From contig DAOWDW010000009.1 of the NCBI GenBank assembly GCA_030638845.1, positions 1 through 8,654 on the forward strand: 8,654 nt of DNA, read 5' to 3'. Origin of the DNA: Candidatus Peregrinibacteria bacterium (GTDB lineage: Bacteria; Patescibacteriota; Gracilibacteria; Peribacterales; Peribacteraceae). Of this stretch, positions 1-5,675 are shown in pieces (position 1 is the first letter of the stretch; each line of letters opens with the position of its first letter). Both the position numbers and the translations under genes were made by a program. The notes under the pieces were generated by a model. The model saw nothing but the letters and a program-made list of their open reading frames with translations. It made no database searches and had not been told where the DNA came from.

Positions 1-2
1 AA

Positions 3-110
3 GATGATATAAATCTTGGTACTGCTGACGTGCTAGATCATGTTATAGGAGTACTAGAAGCTGTGGAAGAGCTTGATAAGAATCCTAAACTTCTTCAAAG
101 GATTGTCTGA
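3..110 (+). CDS. C-terminal fragment of an unidentified protein (partial)
   Basis: An open frame enters from the left edge and ends at a TGA (108-110), giving 35 residues that run from DDINLGTADV to LLQRIV. The fragment is acidic and looks helical (VLDHVIGVLEAVEELDK). It has no diagnostic motif, so I do not recognise the family. It ends 59 bp before the phosphorylase start and shares its direction, but a separate promoter lies between them, so they need not be one operon. That this is a real gene end is inferred from the uninterrupted frame reaching the edge and its protein-like composition. A chance open frame of this length is possible. Confidence 0.5.
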   Translation, partial: DDINLGTADVLDHVIGVLEAVEELDKNPKLLQRIV

Positions 111-138
111 AATTTACAAGGCATGAGCATCAATATTA

Positions 139-147
139 TGGTATAAT
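139..147 (+). promoter_or_regulatory. Extended -10 promoter of the glucan phosphorylase gene
   Basis: TGGTATAAT is a perfect extended -10 element (TGn followed by TATAAT). No good -35 is visible at 17 bp spacing, which is tolerated for extended -10 promoters. Transcription would start near 153-155, leaving a leader of about 15 nt before the ATG at 170. That leader is A-rich and has no Shine-Dalgarno sequence. Confidence 0.65.
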
Positions 148-169
148 AATAGACGAAAACAAAAAAACT

Positions 170-1831
170 ATGTCAAATCTAAAAGCTGCATACTTCACAA
201 TGGAAATAGGTCTGCGGGCAGATATGCCTACATACGCAGGAGGACTAGGCATGTTAGCAGGGGATATGATGCGCTCATGCGCAGATATGAAAGTACCTGT
301 GGCATGTGTAACCATGTGCTGGCAACACGGCTATATGAAGCAGACTATTCACCCAGACGGGTCTCAAAATTATGAAGATAGACAATGGAATCCAGAGGAT
401 TTTATGAAAAAGTTGGATAAAAAAATAATAGTTACATTAGAGGGTAGGGAAGTTACAGTATGCGCTTGGCAATTAGATATGAAGGGTAGAACTGGATTTA
501 ATGTTCCAATCATTTTTTTAGACACAAACTGTGAAGAGAATAATCCAGCAGATAGAGAAATAACTAAGTATTTATATGGAGGAGATGGATACATGCGAAT
601 AAAACAAGAAGCTGTGCTTGGTATTGGCGGAGTGCGTATGCTTCGTGCACTTAGTTATAATGAAATTGGAACGTATCATATGAATGAAGGTCATGCAGCT
701 TTCTTAACTTTAGAATTATTGAGAGAGCGCGATTATCAAAATGAAAAAGTTATACCTAGTTGTGCATTTACGACTCATACACCTGTAAAGGCTGGGCATG
801 ATGTATTTTCTTACAAAATGGCACATCAGGTTATTGGAGATATGATTCCTTGGCATATAAAAGAATTAGCTGGAGAAGATTCTCTTTCAATGACGCTTCT
901 TGCAATGAATTTGAGCCACTACACACATGGTGTTTCTAAAATTCATGGAGAAGTAAGTAAGGCTATGTTTCCTGGTAAAGAAATTGATTACATTACAAAT
1001 GGAATTCATCACTTAACATGGGCATGTGATGATATTGCGAATCTATTAGATAAGTACGCAAAAAACTGGAGAGAAGATCCGTCAGTTTTAACAGCAATGA
1101 CTTGTGATGATATTCCAGATGAAGAACTATGGAGTGCTCATCAATCTGCAAAAAAGAGACTTATAGATGAAGTAAATTCTCATACTGTAATTCCTTTTGA
1201 TACAGATACGTTAACAATAGCAAGTGCCCGCAGGGTTGTTCCGTATAAAAGACCAGAGCTACTTTATGAAAATCTTGAACGCTTAAGAGAAGTAGCAGGT
1301 GGGAAAATACAAATTATTCATGCTGGAAATGCGCATCCATCAGATGAGTTTTCCCAAAGTGTTATTCAGCGCATGGTACAAAGATCTGGCACATTAAAAG
1401 ATTCCATAAAGATAGTCTTTTTAGAAAACTACAATCCAGATTTAGCTAAGTTGATGGTTTCTGGTGCAGACGTTTGGTTAAACACTCCTATGAGATTGTT
1501 TGAAGCATCTGGTACATCTGGAATGAAGGCGTGTTTGAATGGTGTTATGAATTTGTCTACATTAGATGGATGGTGGATAGAAGGATACAGCCATGATCCA
1601 GAAAGTGGTTGGAGAATAGGGCCTCTTGCAAAAGCTACAGATGTAAATGAACACAAAAAGATTGATGCAGAGGATTTGTATACACAGCTTCAGTTTGAAG
1701 TTCTTCCAGAGTACTACTATCAAGATAGAATAAGGTGGATAAGGCGTATGAAACGCGCCATTGGTTTAGTTGGGGTCTTCAATACTAATCGTTGTGTTAA
1801 GGAATATCTTAGTAAGGCATGGAGGGAATAA
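170..1831 (+). CDS. glgP: Alpha-glucan (glycogen/maltodextrin) phosphorylase, GT35 family, short form
   Basis: This enzyme should release glucose-1-phosphate from alpha-1,4-glucan using inorganic phosphate and pyridoxal phosphate (PLP) in the cytoplasm. Motifs seen in order: AGGLGMLAGD (residues 23-32), the HMNEGHAAF active-site stretch (170-178), TTHTPVKAGHD (201-211), TNGIHHLTW, RRVVPYKRP (354-362), HAGNAHPSD, and EASGTSGMK ending at Lys453, the expected PLP Schiff-base lysine. At 553 residues it is much shorter than classical phosphorylases of about 800. It matches the compact bacterial/archaeal alpha-glucan phosphorylase subfamily that starts almost directly at the glycine-rich loop. The ATG at 170 follows a strong -10 by a short leader and has no Shine-Dalgarno. 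No other glycogen gene is visible here. All key catalytic segments are present, so I expect an active enzyme; the preferred glucan cannot be told from sequence. Confidence 0.95.
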   Translation: MSNLKAAYFTMEIGLRADMPTYAGGLGMLAGDMMRSCADMKVPVACVTMCWQHGYMKQTIHPDGSQNYEDRQWNPEDFMKKLDKKIIVTLEGREVTVCAWQLDMKGRTGFNVPIIFLDTNCEENNPADREITKYLYGGDGYMRIKQEAVLGIGGVRMLRALSYNEIGTYHMNEGHAAFLTLELLRERDYQNEKVIPSCAFTTHTPVKAGHDVFSYKMAHQVIGDMIPWHIKELAGEDSLSMTLLAMNLSHYTHGVSKIHGEVSKAMFPGKEIDYITNGIHHLTWACDDIANLLDKYAKNWREDPSVLTAMTCDDIPDEELWSAHQSAKKRLIDEVNSHTVIPFDTDTLTIASARRVVPYKRPELLYENLERLREVAGGKIQIIHAGNAHPSDEFSQSVIQRMVQRSGTLKDSIKIVFLENYNPDLAKLMVSGADVWLNTPMRLFEASGTSGMKACLNGVMNLSTLDGWWIEGYSHDPESGWRIGPLAKATDVNEHKKIDAEDLYTQLQFEVLPEYYYQDRIRWIRRMKRAIGLVGVFNTNRCVKEYLSKAWRE

Positions 1832-1877
1832 AAAATTCAGGATGCAAAAAATAAAATGAAAAATTTATATACTAATG

Positions 1878-1920
1878 GGAGCAGGTTACCTACCTGTAGG
1901 AGCAGGTTGCTTACCTGCGG
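1878..1920 (+). repeat. Tandem GC-rich hairpin element, REP-like, two 21-nt units
   Basis: Two near-identical units repeat with a 21-nt period, each starting GGAGCAGGTT and containing TACCTG. Each unit can fold: CAGGT (1882-1886) pairs with ACCTG (1892-1896), and GCAGGT (1902-1907) with ACCTGC (1913-1918), both with 5-nt loops. GTAG (1896-1899) lies at the foot of the second hairpin. The element sits 46 bp after the phosphorylase stop. No strong T-run follows, so a repeat element is favoured over a classical terminator, although it could impede transcription. Confidence 0.6.
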
Positions 1921-1943
1921 TTTTAGGAGAAATAATATTCAAA

Positions 1944-1963
1944 TTAAAAATTAAAAATTAAAA
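1944..1963. repeat. Heptamer array (TTAAAAA), three units
   Basis: Two exact TTAAAAA units and a third missing one A lie just before the T-run and the -10 box of the DHPS gene. The AT-rich tract may help promoter opening, which is inference. The 7-nt period matches the other arrays in this window. Confidence 0.55.
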
Positions 1964-1971
1964 TTTTTTCA

Positions 1972-1980
1972 TGGTATCTT
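1972..1980 (+). promoter_or_regulatory. Extended -10 promoter giving a probable leaderless DHPS mRNA
   Basis: TGGTATCTT fits the extended -10 form (TGn then TATCTT at 1975-1980). The usual distance to the start point puts +1 at about 1987, the A of the DHPS ATG. No Shine-Dalgarno could exist in such a transcript. Confidence 0.6.
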
Positions 1981-1986
1981 CTATAT

Positions 1987-2796
1987 ATGACTAAGACTTT
2001 TATCGTCGGTATTCTAAATACAACGCCCGATTCTTACTTCGATGGAGGTAAATTTGAATCTATAGAATCTGCAGTTAAAAGAGCAGGGGAGATGCTTGAA
2101 GAAGGTGCAGACATCATAGAAATTGGAGGAGAATCTACAGGACCAGGATCTAAAGAAGTATCTGAAGAAGAAGAGACATCACGCACAATAGAAATCATCA
2201 AAGCAATAAAAGAAAAGTATCCAGAAGCAAAATTATCTATAGATACTTACAAATCATCCGTTGCAAAATTATCTATAGATGCAGGGGTAGCTATGGTGAA
2301 TGATGTGACTGCCGGAAGAGGGGATCCAAAAATGTTCCAAGTGATATCTAATTCAGATGTAAAGTATGTGATTATGTTTAGCAAAGATGAAATTGCCAGA
2401 ACAACTATCAATAATACTCAATATGATGACGTAACAGCTACCATCAAAAAATTCCTAAATGATCGTATGGAAATAGCAATTAAATCTGGAGTATCTAAAG
2501 ATAGTATTATACTAGATCCAAGTTTAGGACATTTTGTTTCTAGTGATTCAAAATATTCATTTGAGATAATTAAAAATCTAAATCAATTTAAAAAATTAGG
2601 TTGTCCAATTTTTGTTAGCCCTTCAAGAAAATCATTTTTAGCAGGTAGTGAAAATCTTCCAACAAAAGATCGTCTACCGAGCACTATCGTTTCATCGGCA
2701 ATTGCGGTACTAAATGGAGCTACTTATATAAGAACACACGATGTTGCGGAGGTTAGGAGAGGGTGTGAGATGGCGTCATATTTCTTAGATCAATAG
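1987..2796 (+). CDS. folP: Dihydropteroate synthase homologue (DHPS, folate pathway)
   Basis: DHPS condenses 6-hydroxymethyl-dihydropterin pyrophosphate with p-aminobenzoate to give dihydropteroate, using a cytoplasmic TIM barrel. Conserved elements: GILNTTPDS then DGG (residues 8-21, loop 1), IGGESTGPG (46-54, loop 2), SIDT with Asp86, Asn105-Asp106, ILDPSLG with Asp177, SRKS (213-216, with the pterin-contacting lysine at 215), and IRTHDV (248-253). The 269-residue length is normal. Two departures stand out. The near-invariant loop-2 arginine of STRPG is Gly52. The DPGxGFGK segment reads DPSLGHFVS, without the usual lysine, and the mid-barrel histidine region reads MFSKDE. Fold and homology are secure, but normal catalysis is less so. 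No other folate gene lies nearby. The ATG is placed by a -10 ending 6 nt upstream. Confidence 0.88.
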   Translation: MTKTFIVGILNTTPDSYFDGGKFESIESAVKRAGEMLEEGADIIEIGGESTGPGSKEVSEEEETSRTIEIIKAIKEKYPEAKLSIDTYKSSVAKLSIDAGVAMVNDVTAGRGDPKMFQVISNSDVKYVIMFSKDEIARTTINNTQYDDVTATIKKFLNDRMEIAIKSGVSKDSIILDPSLGHFVSSDSKYSFEIIKNLNQFKKLGCPIFVSPSRKSFLAGSENLPTKDRLPSTIVSSAIAVLNGATYIRTHDVAEVRRGCEMASYFLDQ

Positions 2797-2804
2797 GAAA
2801 ATTT

Positions 2805-2832
2805 CGAAATCCGAATATCGAAATCCGAAATG
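2805..2832. repeat. Heptamer array (CGAAATC type), four units
   Basis: Four consecutive 7-mers: CGAAATC, CGAATAT, CGAAATC, CGAAATG. They lie 8 bp after the DHPS stop, in the convergent gap. A 17-nt stretch (2815-2831) recurs exactly at 4660-4676, almost 2 kb away. Confidence 0.75.
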
Positions 2833-2860
2833 AATATAATCAAGAATAATTTAGATATTA

Positions 2861-2892
2861 TTGCTTCATTGCTTTATTGACGCATTGCTTCA
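2861..2892. repeat. Octamer array (TTGCTTCA), four units
   Basis: Four 8-mers: TTGCTTCA, TTGCTTTA, TTGACGCA, TTGCTTCA. They sit 14 bp downstream of the stop of the minus-strand gene ending at 2907. The same unit recurs at 7079-7094, again just after the stop of a minus-strand gene in a convergent gap. No hairpin is evident. Confidence 0.7.
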
Positions 2893-2906
2893 TTTTCTTA
2901 TGTACT

Positions 2907-3767
2907 TCAACCAATTACTATAGTCACAAGTCCTCCAGAAATCATTATTACTATTAATCCAATTATTGTTCTAAATATTAAGTTTTTAGATTTATCTACT
3001 ACGTCTTGATCTCCTTTATTTGCTACAAGCATAATTCCTGCAATTACTACAACTATTACGGCTGCAAGTGCCATAAATCCAAGAACAGTACCCATTATTG
3101 TTACCATTAAATCAACTAATGGTCTTGAGCTTGGACCACCAGAAATTAATACATCATTAGCATTTGCTCCTGTTGCTTCTGTAATTGCCATTTTGGCAGC
3201 AATAATAACCAAACCAGATCCAACTGCTAGAATTGTACGTTTAAGATGTGTATTTCCTTGGTCTGTTCCAAATGTGGCAATTGCCCTTATCCCACTTACT
3301 ATAATCATAATAACAGCAATAGATGCTATTGGTACTTCTATAAAGTTAATAATTCCTAATACTTCTACAGATATACTACTCGCAGCTATGCTTCCTCCAG
3401 CTCCATCGGTAAATCCTGTAGAAAGTGTTACTGAAAGAGGGCCTGCAATATTTATTCCAATTAGTCCTGCGACAACAGAGAGTAGTGTTTTTTTGGCAGT
3501 GCTAACTTGATTGTCATCTTGAGCTACAATTAATACAAGTCCAGAAGCAATAAGAACAATAATTGCAATTATATTAACTAAAGGAATAAATGCATTTGCA
3601 ACTGTAGACATTATTCCTCCAATATTATCACCATTAGAAGTTGTAGAGAGGTTGCCTCCAACTATATTTATTGCTTCTGAAGCAATAGATGCATATGCGG
3701 GAGTAATTGCACCTAGAACAATAGTTGCAAGTAGCGCAGAGCCGAATATGTGAAAAGCTATTCTCAT
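2907..3767 (-). CDS. Three-module pilin-like membrane protein with signal peptide (TrbC/VirB2-like)
   Basis: The 286-residue protein begins with a probable signal peptide (hydrophobic 3-22, likely cut after AYA at 26). Three repeats of one module follow. Each is a hydrophobic helix ending in a glycine turn, a short polar loop rich in D/Q/N, then a basic pair leading into a second helix. The loops start at Gly76, Gly159 and Gly244, with a lysine exactly 17 residues later each time (Lys93, Lys176, Lys261). The LIVAQDD...AKK stretch resembles TrbC/VirB2-type pilin proteins common in CPR genomes, which usually carry one module. Its ATG overlaps the preceding gene's stop by 4 bp (ATGA), so translation is probably coupled. 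No secretion ATPase is in the window. A structural membrane or surface role is inferred, not shown. Confidence 0.8.
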   Translation of the reverse strand: MRIAFHIFGSALLATIVLGAITPAYASIASEAINIVGGNLSTTSNGDNIGGIMSTVANAFIPLVNIIAIIVLIASGLVLIVAQDDNQVSTAKKTLLSVVAGLIGINIAGPLSVTLSTGFTDGAGGSIAASSISVEVLGIINFIEVPIASIAVIMIIVSGIRAIATFGTDQGNTHLKRTILAVGSGLVIIAAKMAITEATGANANDVLISGGPSSRPLVDLMVTIMGTVLGFMALAAVIVVVIAGIMLVANKGDQDVVDKSKNLIFRTIIGLIVIMISGGLVTIVIG

Positions 3768-4552
3768 GATATAACTGGAGCGTTTACAAATAATTCTACA
3801 ATTCCATACGCAGTCATAGATATTGCAAGAGTAACAAGAGAGGTAAGTATTAGTTTTTTGGCCCTATCTTTAAGGGCTTCATCTACAGATACAACAAGCA
3901 TAACACCAGCAACCATAATTCCTAGTACAGCAAGAGCACCAAGAATGTATGTTAAGTATTGACCTATGCCAATTATTTCTTGAATTGCTACACCTGTTTG
4001 AGCATTGGAAAATGTATTAACAAATGCAGTTGCGAGTATTGCAATAGCAGCACCAATTGTTCCGTGAATAAATCTCTTTTTTGCAGAATCTATATCGCCA
4101 TCTTCTTGTGCAACTATTAATCGTATTCCTTGAATAACTACATTAACTAGTACTAAAGTTGCAATTAGACCTGTTAGAAAGCTAATAATATTATTTGCTA
4201 CATCAGAAAATGGACTTTCATTTACTATAATTCCAGATGAGAAAGTATCTGCAATTAATGCAGCACCACCAACCAATACTGCTCCTGCAAGTATTTGTGC
4301 GTATGCTTGTTTTGTTTCTGTTATTGCATTTTCATTTCTACTCTCTATAAGAAGTCTTATTCCATAGAAAACTAGCATGGCAAATAAAATTCCAACAAAT
4401 GCAACGCCAATACCCTGTGGACCCAAAAGAATATTTTTAATGTAAAATGTACCATTACCAGAACTAAGGCATGAAAGTCCATTTCCCAGTGGGCATGGTT
4501 GTAAATTAGAATAATTTATATCTGCCAGAAGAGAGAATAAAGAAATATTCAT
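3764..4552 (-). CDS. Three-module pilin-like membrane protein (TrbC/VirB2-like), first gene of a two-gene operon
   Basis: This 262-residue protein has about six membrane helices (near 48-69, 84-101, 122-147, 162-180, 200-222, 234-255), arranged as three two-helix modules. Each module has the order helix, glycine, polar loop, lysine, helix. The glycine-lysine pairs are Gly64/Lys81, Gly142/Lys159 and Gly216/Lys233, all 17 apart, as in the downstream partner. The loop LIVAQEDGDIDSAKKR closely resembles LIVAQDDNQVSTAKKT in that partner, so the two genes are homologous. No classical signal peptide is seen; the first 45 residues are polar, with Cys20 and Cys28 possibly forming a disulfide outside the cell (inference). 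An extended -10 lies just upstream, leaving a leader of about 5 nt. Function is unknown beyond pilin-like similarity. Confidence 0.8.
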   Translation of the reverse strand: MNISLFSLLADINYSNLQPCPLGNGLSCLSSGNGTFYIKNILLGPQGIGVAFVGILFAMLVFYGIRLLIESRNENAITETKQAYAQILAGAVLVGGAALIADTFSSGIIVNESPFSDVANNIISFLTGLIATLVLVNVVIQGIRLIVAQEDGDIDSAKKRFIHGTIGAAIAILATAFVNTFSNAQTGVAIQEIIGIGQYLTYILGALAVLGIMVAGVMLVVSVDEALKDRAKKLILTSLVTLAISMTAYGIVELFVNAPVIS

Positions 4553-4563
4553 AGAATCTATGT

Positions 4564-4572
4564 ATTATAGCA
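4564..4572 (-). promoter_or_regulatory. Extended -10 promoter of the pilin-like operon
   Basis: On the minus strand the sequence reads TGCTATAAT, a perfect extended -10. The box ends 11 nt before the ATG (4552), so the start point is near 4557 and the leader is only about 5 nt, with no Shine-Dalgarno. It lies beside the heptamer array in the divergent spacer. Confidence 0.7.
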
Positions 4573-4578
4573 TAATAT

Positions 4579-4634
4579 GGGATATGGGAAAAGGAATAAG
4601 GGAAAAGGGATAAGGGAAAAGGGATAAGGAATAC
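4579..4634. repeat. Heptamer array (GGGAAAA / GGGATAA), eight units
   Basis: Eight consecutive 7-mers run without a break: GGGATAT, GGGAAAA, GGAATAA, GGGAAAA, GGGATAA, GGGAAAA, GGGATAA, GGAATAC. The middle also shows a 14-nt higher-order period. The array begins 7 bp upstream of the extended -10 of the pilin-like operon and covers its -35 region; the Bax-inhibitor promoter lies on its other side. The strands are strikingly purine/pyrimidine biased. The GGGATAA unit recurs in reverse orientation at 5599-5612. Confidence 0.85.
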
Positions 4635-4663
4635 ATATGGAAAAATCCAGAAATTAAGGATAT

Positions 4664-4677
4664 CGAAATCCGAAATT
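4664..4677. repeat. Heptamer pair (CGAAATC, CGAAATT)
   Basis: Two units of the type seen at 2805-2832 lie 5 bp upstream of the -10 of the Bax-inhibitor gene, inside its promoter spacer. Positions 4660-4676 match 2815-2831 exactly over 17 nt. Confidence 0.65.
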
Positions 4678-4682
4678 TGCTG

Positions 4683-4688
4683 TATTAT
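4683..4688 (+). promoter_or_regulatory. -10 box giving a probable leaderless Bax-inhibitor mRNA
   Basis: TATTAT ends 6 nt before the ATG at 4695, so the predicted start point falls on the A of that codon. This spacing favours the ATG at 4695 over the in-frame TTG at 4677, which lies upstream of this box. Confidence 0.5.
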
Positions 4689-4694
4689 ATTGTC

Positions 4695-5390
4695 ATGCAA
4701 AATTTCTCAACAATTTCTGGTTCACAGCCACTTTCTTTATCAAAATCTACCGAATCCCAAGTGTACGGTCTTTTTGCTGTAGCTATGGCTTTAACAGTAG
4801 GAGGAGTAGCCATTGGAATGCAGTATTCGGATATTCTTTTAAGTACTGGGATTTATATATTATTAATTATTGGTCAACTTGGTCTTATATTTACATCTAG
4901 ACTTTGGGTAGAAAAATCACCATTAAATTTTCTATTATTTGGATTATTTCCAATATTTTCTGGTCTTAGCATTACACCTCTAATCATCAGTGTATTAACT
5001 GGTTACGCTAACGGATCAACAATTTTGCTAAATGCTCTCTCTGCTACAGCTTTTATGGCAGGTGCTTCTGCTGTATTTGCAAAAACTACAAGTTGGAATT
5101 TAGGAGTTATGGGTAAAGCTTTATTTTTTGCAATCATCGGTCTTATTGTAATGGGCTTGCTTCAAATGTTTGTTCCAGCACTTAGAACTACGCAAATGGA
5201 GCTAATGATTTCTGGTGCAGGAATTATCATTTTCGCAGGATTTACTGCTTACGATGTACAAAGAATTTCTGGACTTGCATCTAAAGGATACAACCCAATA
5301 ATGCTAGCCCTTAGTTTGTATTTAGATATATTTAATTTATTTATCTATATTCTTAGGTTTATGTTGGTGCTTTCTGGAGATAGGCGATAA
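4695..5390 (+). CDS. Bax inhibitor-1 (BI-1/YetJ-like) family membrane protein
   Basis: This 231-residue protein is almost entirely hydrophobic, with about seven membrane helices, as in the BI-1/TMBIM family of inner-membrane proteins. The hallmark C-terminal part is present: FTAYDVQRI (Asp187) and LSLYLDIFNLFIYILR (Asp211). The 24-residue gap between these aspartates equals that of the Asp171/Asp195 pair in the pH-sensing calcium channel YetJ of Bacillus subtilis, so a proton-gated calcium leak is a reasonable inference. I start the gene at ATG 4695; an in-frame TTG at 4677 would add six residues (MLYYIV) but lies upstream of the -10 box. It is transcribed divergently from the pilin-like operon across a 142-bp spacer. 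Family assignment is firm, while the physiological role in this organism is unknown. Confidence 0.9.
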   Translation: MQNFSTISGSQPLSLSKSTESQVYGLFAVAMALTVGGVAIGMQYSDILLSTGIYILLIIGQLGLIFTSRLWVEKSPLNFLLFGLFPIFSGLSITPLIISVLTGYANGSTILLNALSATAFMAGASAVFAKTTSWNLGVMGKALFFAIIGLIVMGLLQMFVPALRTTQMELMISGAGIIIFAGFTAYDVQRISGLASKGYNPIMLALSLYLDIFNLFIYILRFMLVLSGDRR

Positions 5391-5398
5391 AAAATGAA

Positions 5399-5419
5399 GA
5401 ATGCAGAATGCAGAATGAA
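5399..5419. repeat. Heptamer array (GAATGCA), three units
   Basis: GAATGCA, GAATGCA, GAATGAA begin 8 bp after the Bax-inhibitor stop, with a looser AAATGAA before them. This is the same 7-nt period seen in the other spacers, with a different unit. Confidence 0.65.
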
Positions 5420-5507
5420 AAATAATTTATAAAGAATTAAATATTTTACATATTACTTCTTCTTAAGACGTCGATCGATTTTTTAACTAAAGTAAAAGTC
5501 TTTATAC

Positions 5508-5576
5508 GGGCTAAAGCCCATGATATATGGTCATGTTAACCCCGCGCTTAAGCGCGGGGTTAACAAATGAAGCCCT
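5508..5576. repeat. Three-hairpin element with a 32-bp perfect palindrome
   Basis: Three stem-loops lie side by side: GGGCT/AGCCC (5508-5519), CATGA/TCATG (5519-5535), and a perfect inverted repeat at 5534-5565 centred on CTTAAG with GC-rich arms (AACCCCGCG / CGCGGGGTT). A second AGCCC at 5571-5575 could instead pair with 5508-5512 and close the whole element. The GC content stands out sharply from the AT-rich surroundings. No T-run follows on the plus strand. It resembles a REP/MITE-type non-autonomous element more than a simple terminator; no transposase is present in the window. Confidence 0.7.
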
Positions 5577-5598
5577 GCAAGTTTGGAATATAATAAAA

Positions 5599-5612
5599 TC
5601 CCTTATCCCTTA
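5599..5612. repeat. Heptamer pair (TCCCTTA = TAAGGGA)
   Basis: Two exact TCCCTTA units are followed by a degenerate TCTCTAA. On the other strand this is a rotation of the GGGATAA unit of the 4579-4634 array, so the same unit occurs in both orientations about 1 kb apart. Confidence 0.6.
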
Positions 5613-5639
5613 TCTCTAAATATAAAATCAATCTTTTTC

Positions 5640-5668
5640 TTTACCAAATCTACATAAGTAATTATTAT
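5640..5668 (+). promoter_or_regulatory. Promoter of the small basic protein / nusB cluster
   Basis: TTTACC (5640-5645, four of six matches to TTGACA) and TATTAT (5663-5668) are separated by 17 bp. The -10 ends 7 nt before the ATG at 5676, so the transcript would again start at or beside the start codon. Confidence 0.5.
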
Positions 5669-5675
5669 TCTCGTA

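Noticed and set aside
2805..2892. CRISPR-like repeat array
   Set aside because: The units are 7-8 nt with no unique spacers, and no cas gene is present.
3193..3510. Plus-strand open frame of about 105 codons inside the downstream pilin-like gene
   Set aside because: It lies entirely opposite a well-supported membrane protein gene. Its composition is the antisense of hydrophobic codons, and it has no own promoter context.
4677..4694. Upstream in-frame TTG as start of the Bax-inhibitor gene
   Set aside because: It lies before the likely -10 box and adds only MLYYIV. The ATG at 4695 has ideal spacing to the box.
4506..4700. Minus-strand open frame across the divergent spacer
   Set aside because: It is produced by the heptamer repeat array and the start of the pilin-like gene in another frame (its low-complexity Pro/Phe/Ser/Leu stretch comes from the repeat).
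5508..5565. Simple intrinsic terminator for the Bax-inhibitor gene
   Set aside because: The palindrome is about 145 bp from the stop codon, has no T-run after it on the plus strand, and has extra hairpins attached. Termination remains possible but is not the best description.
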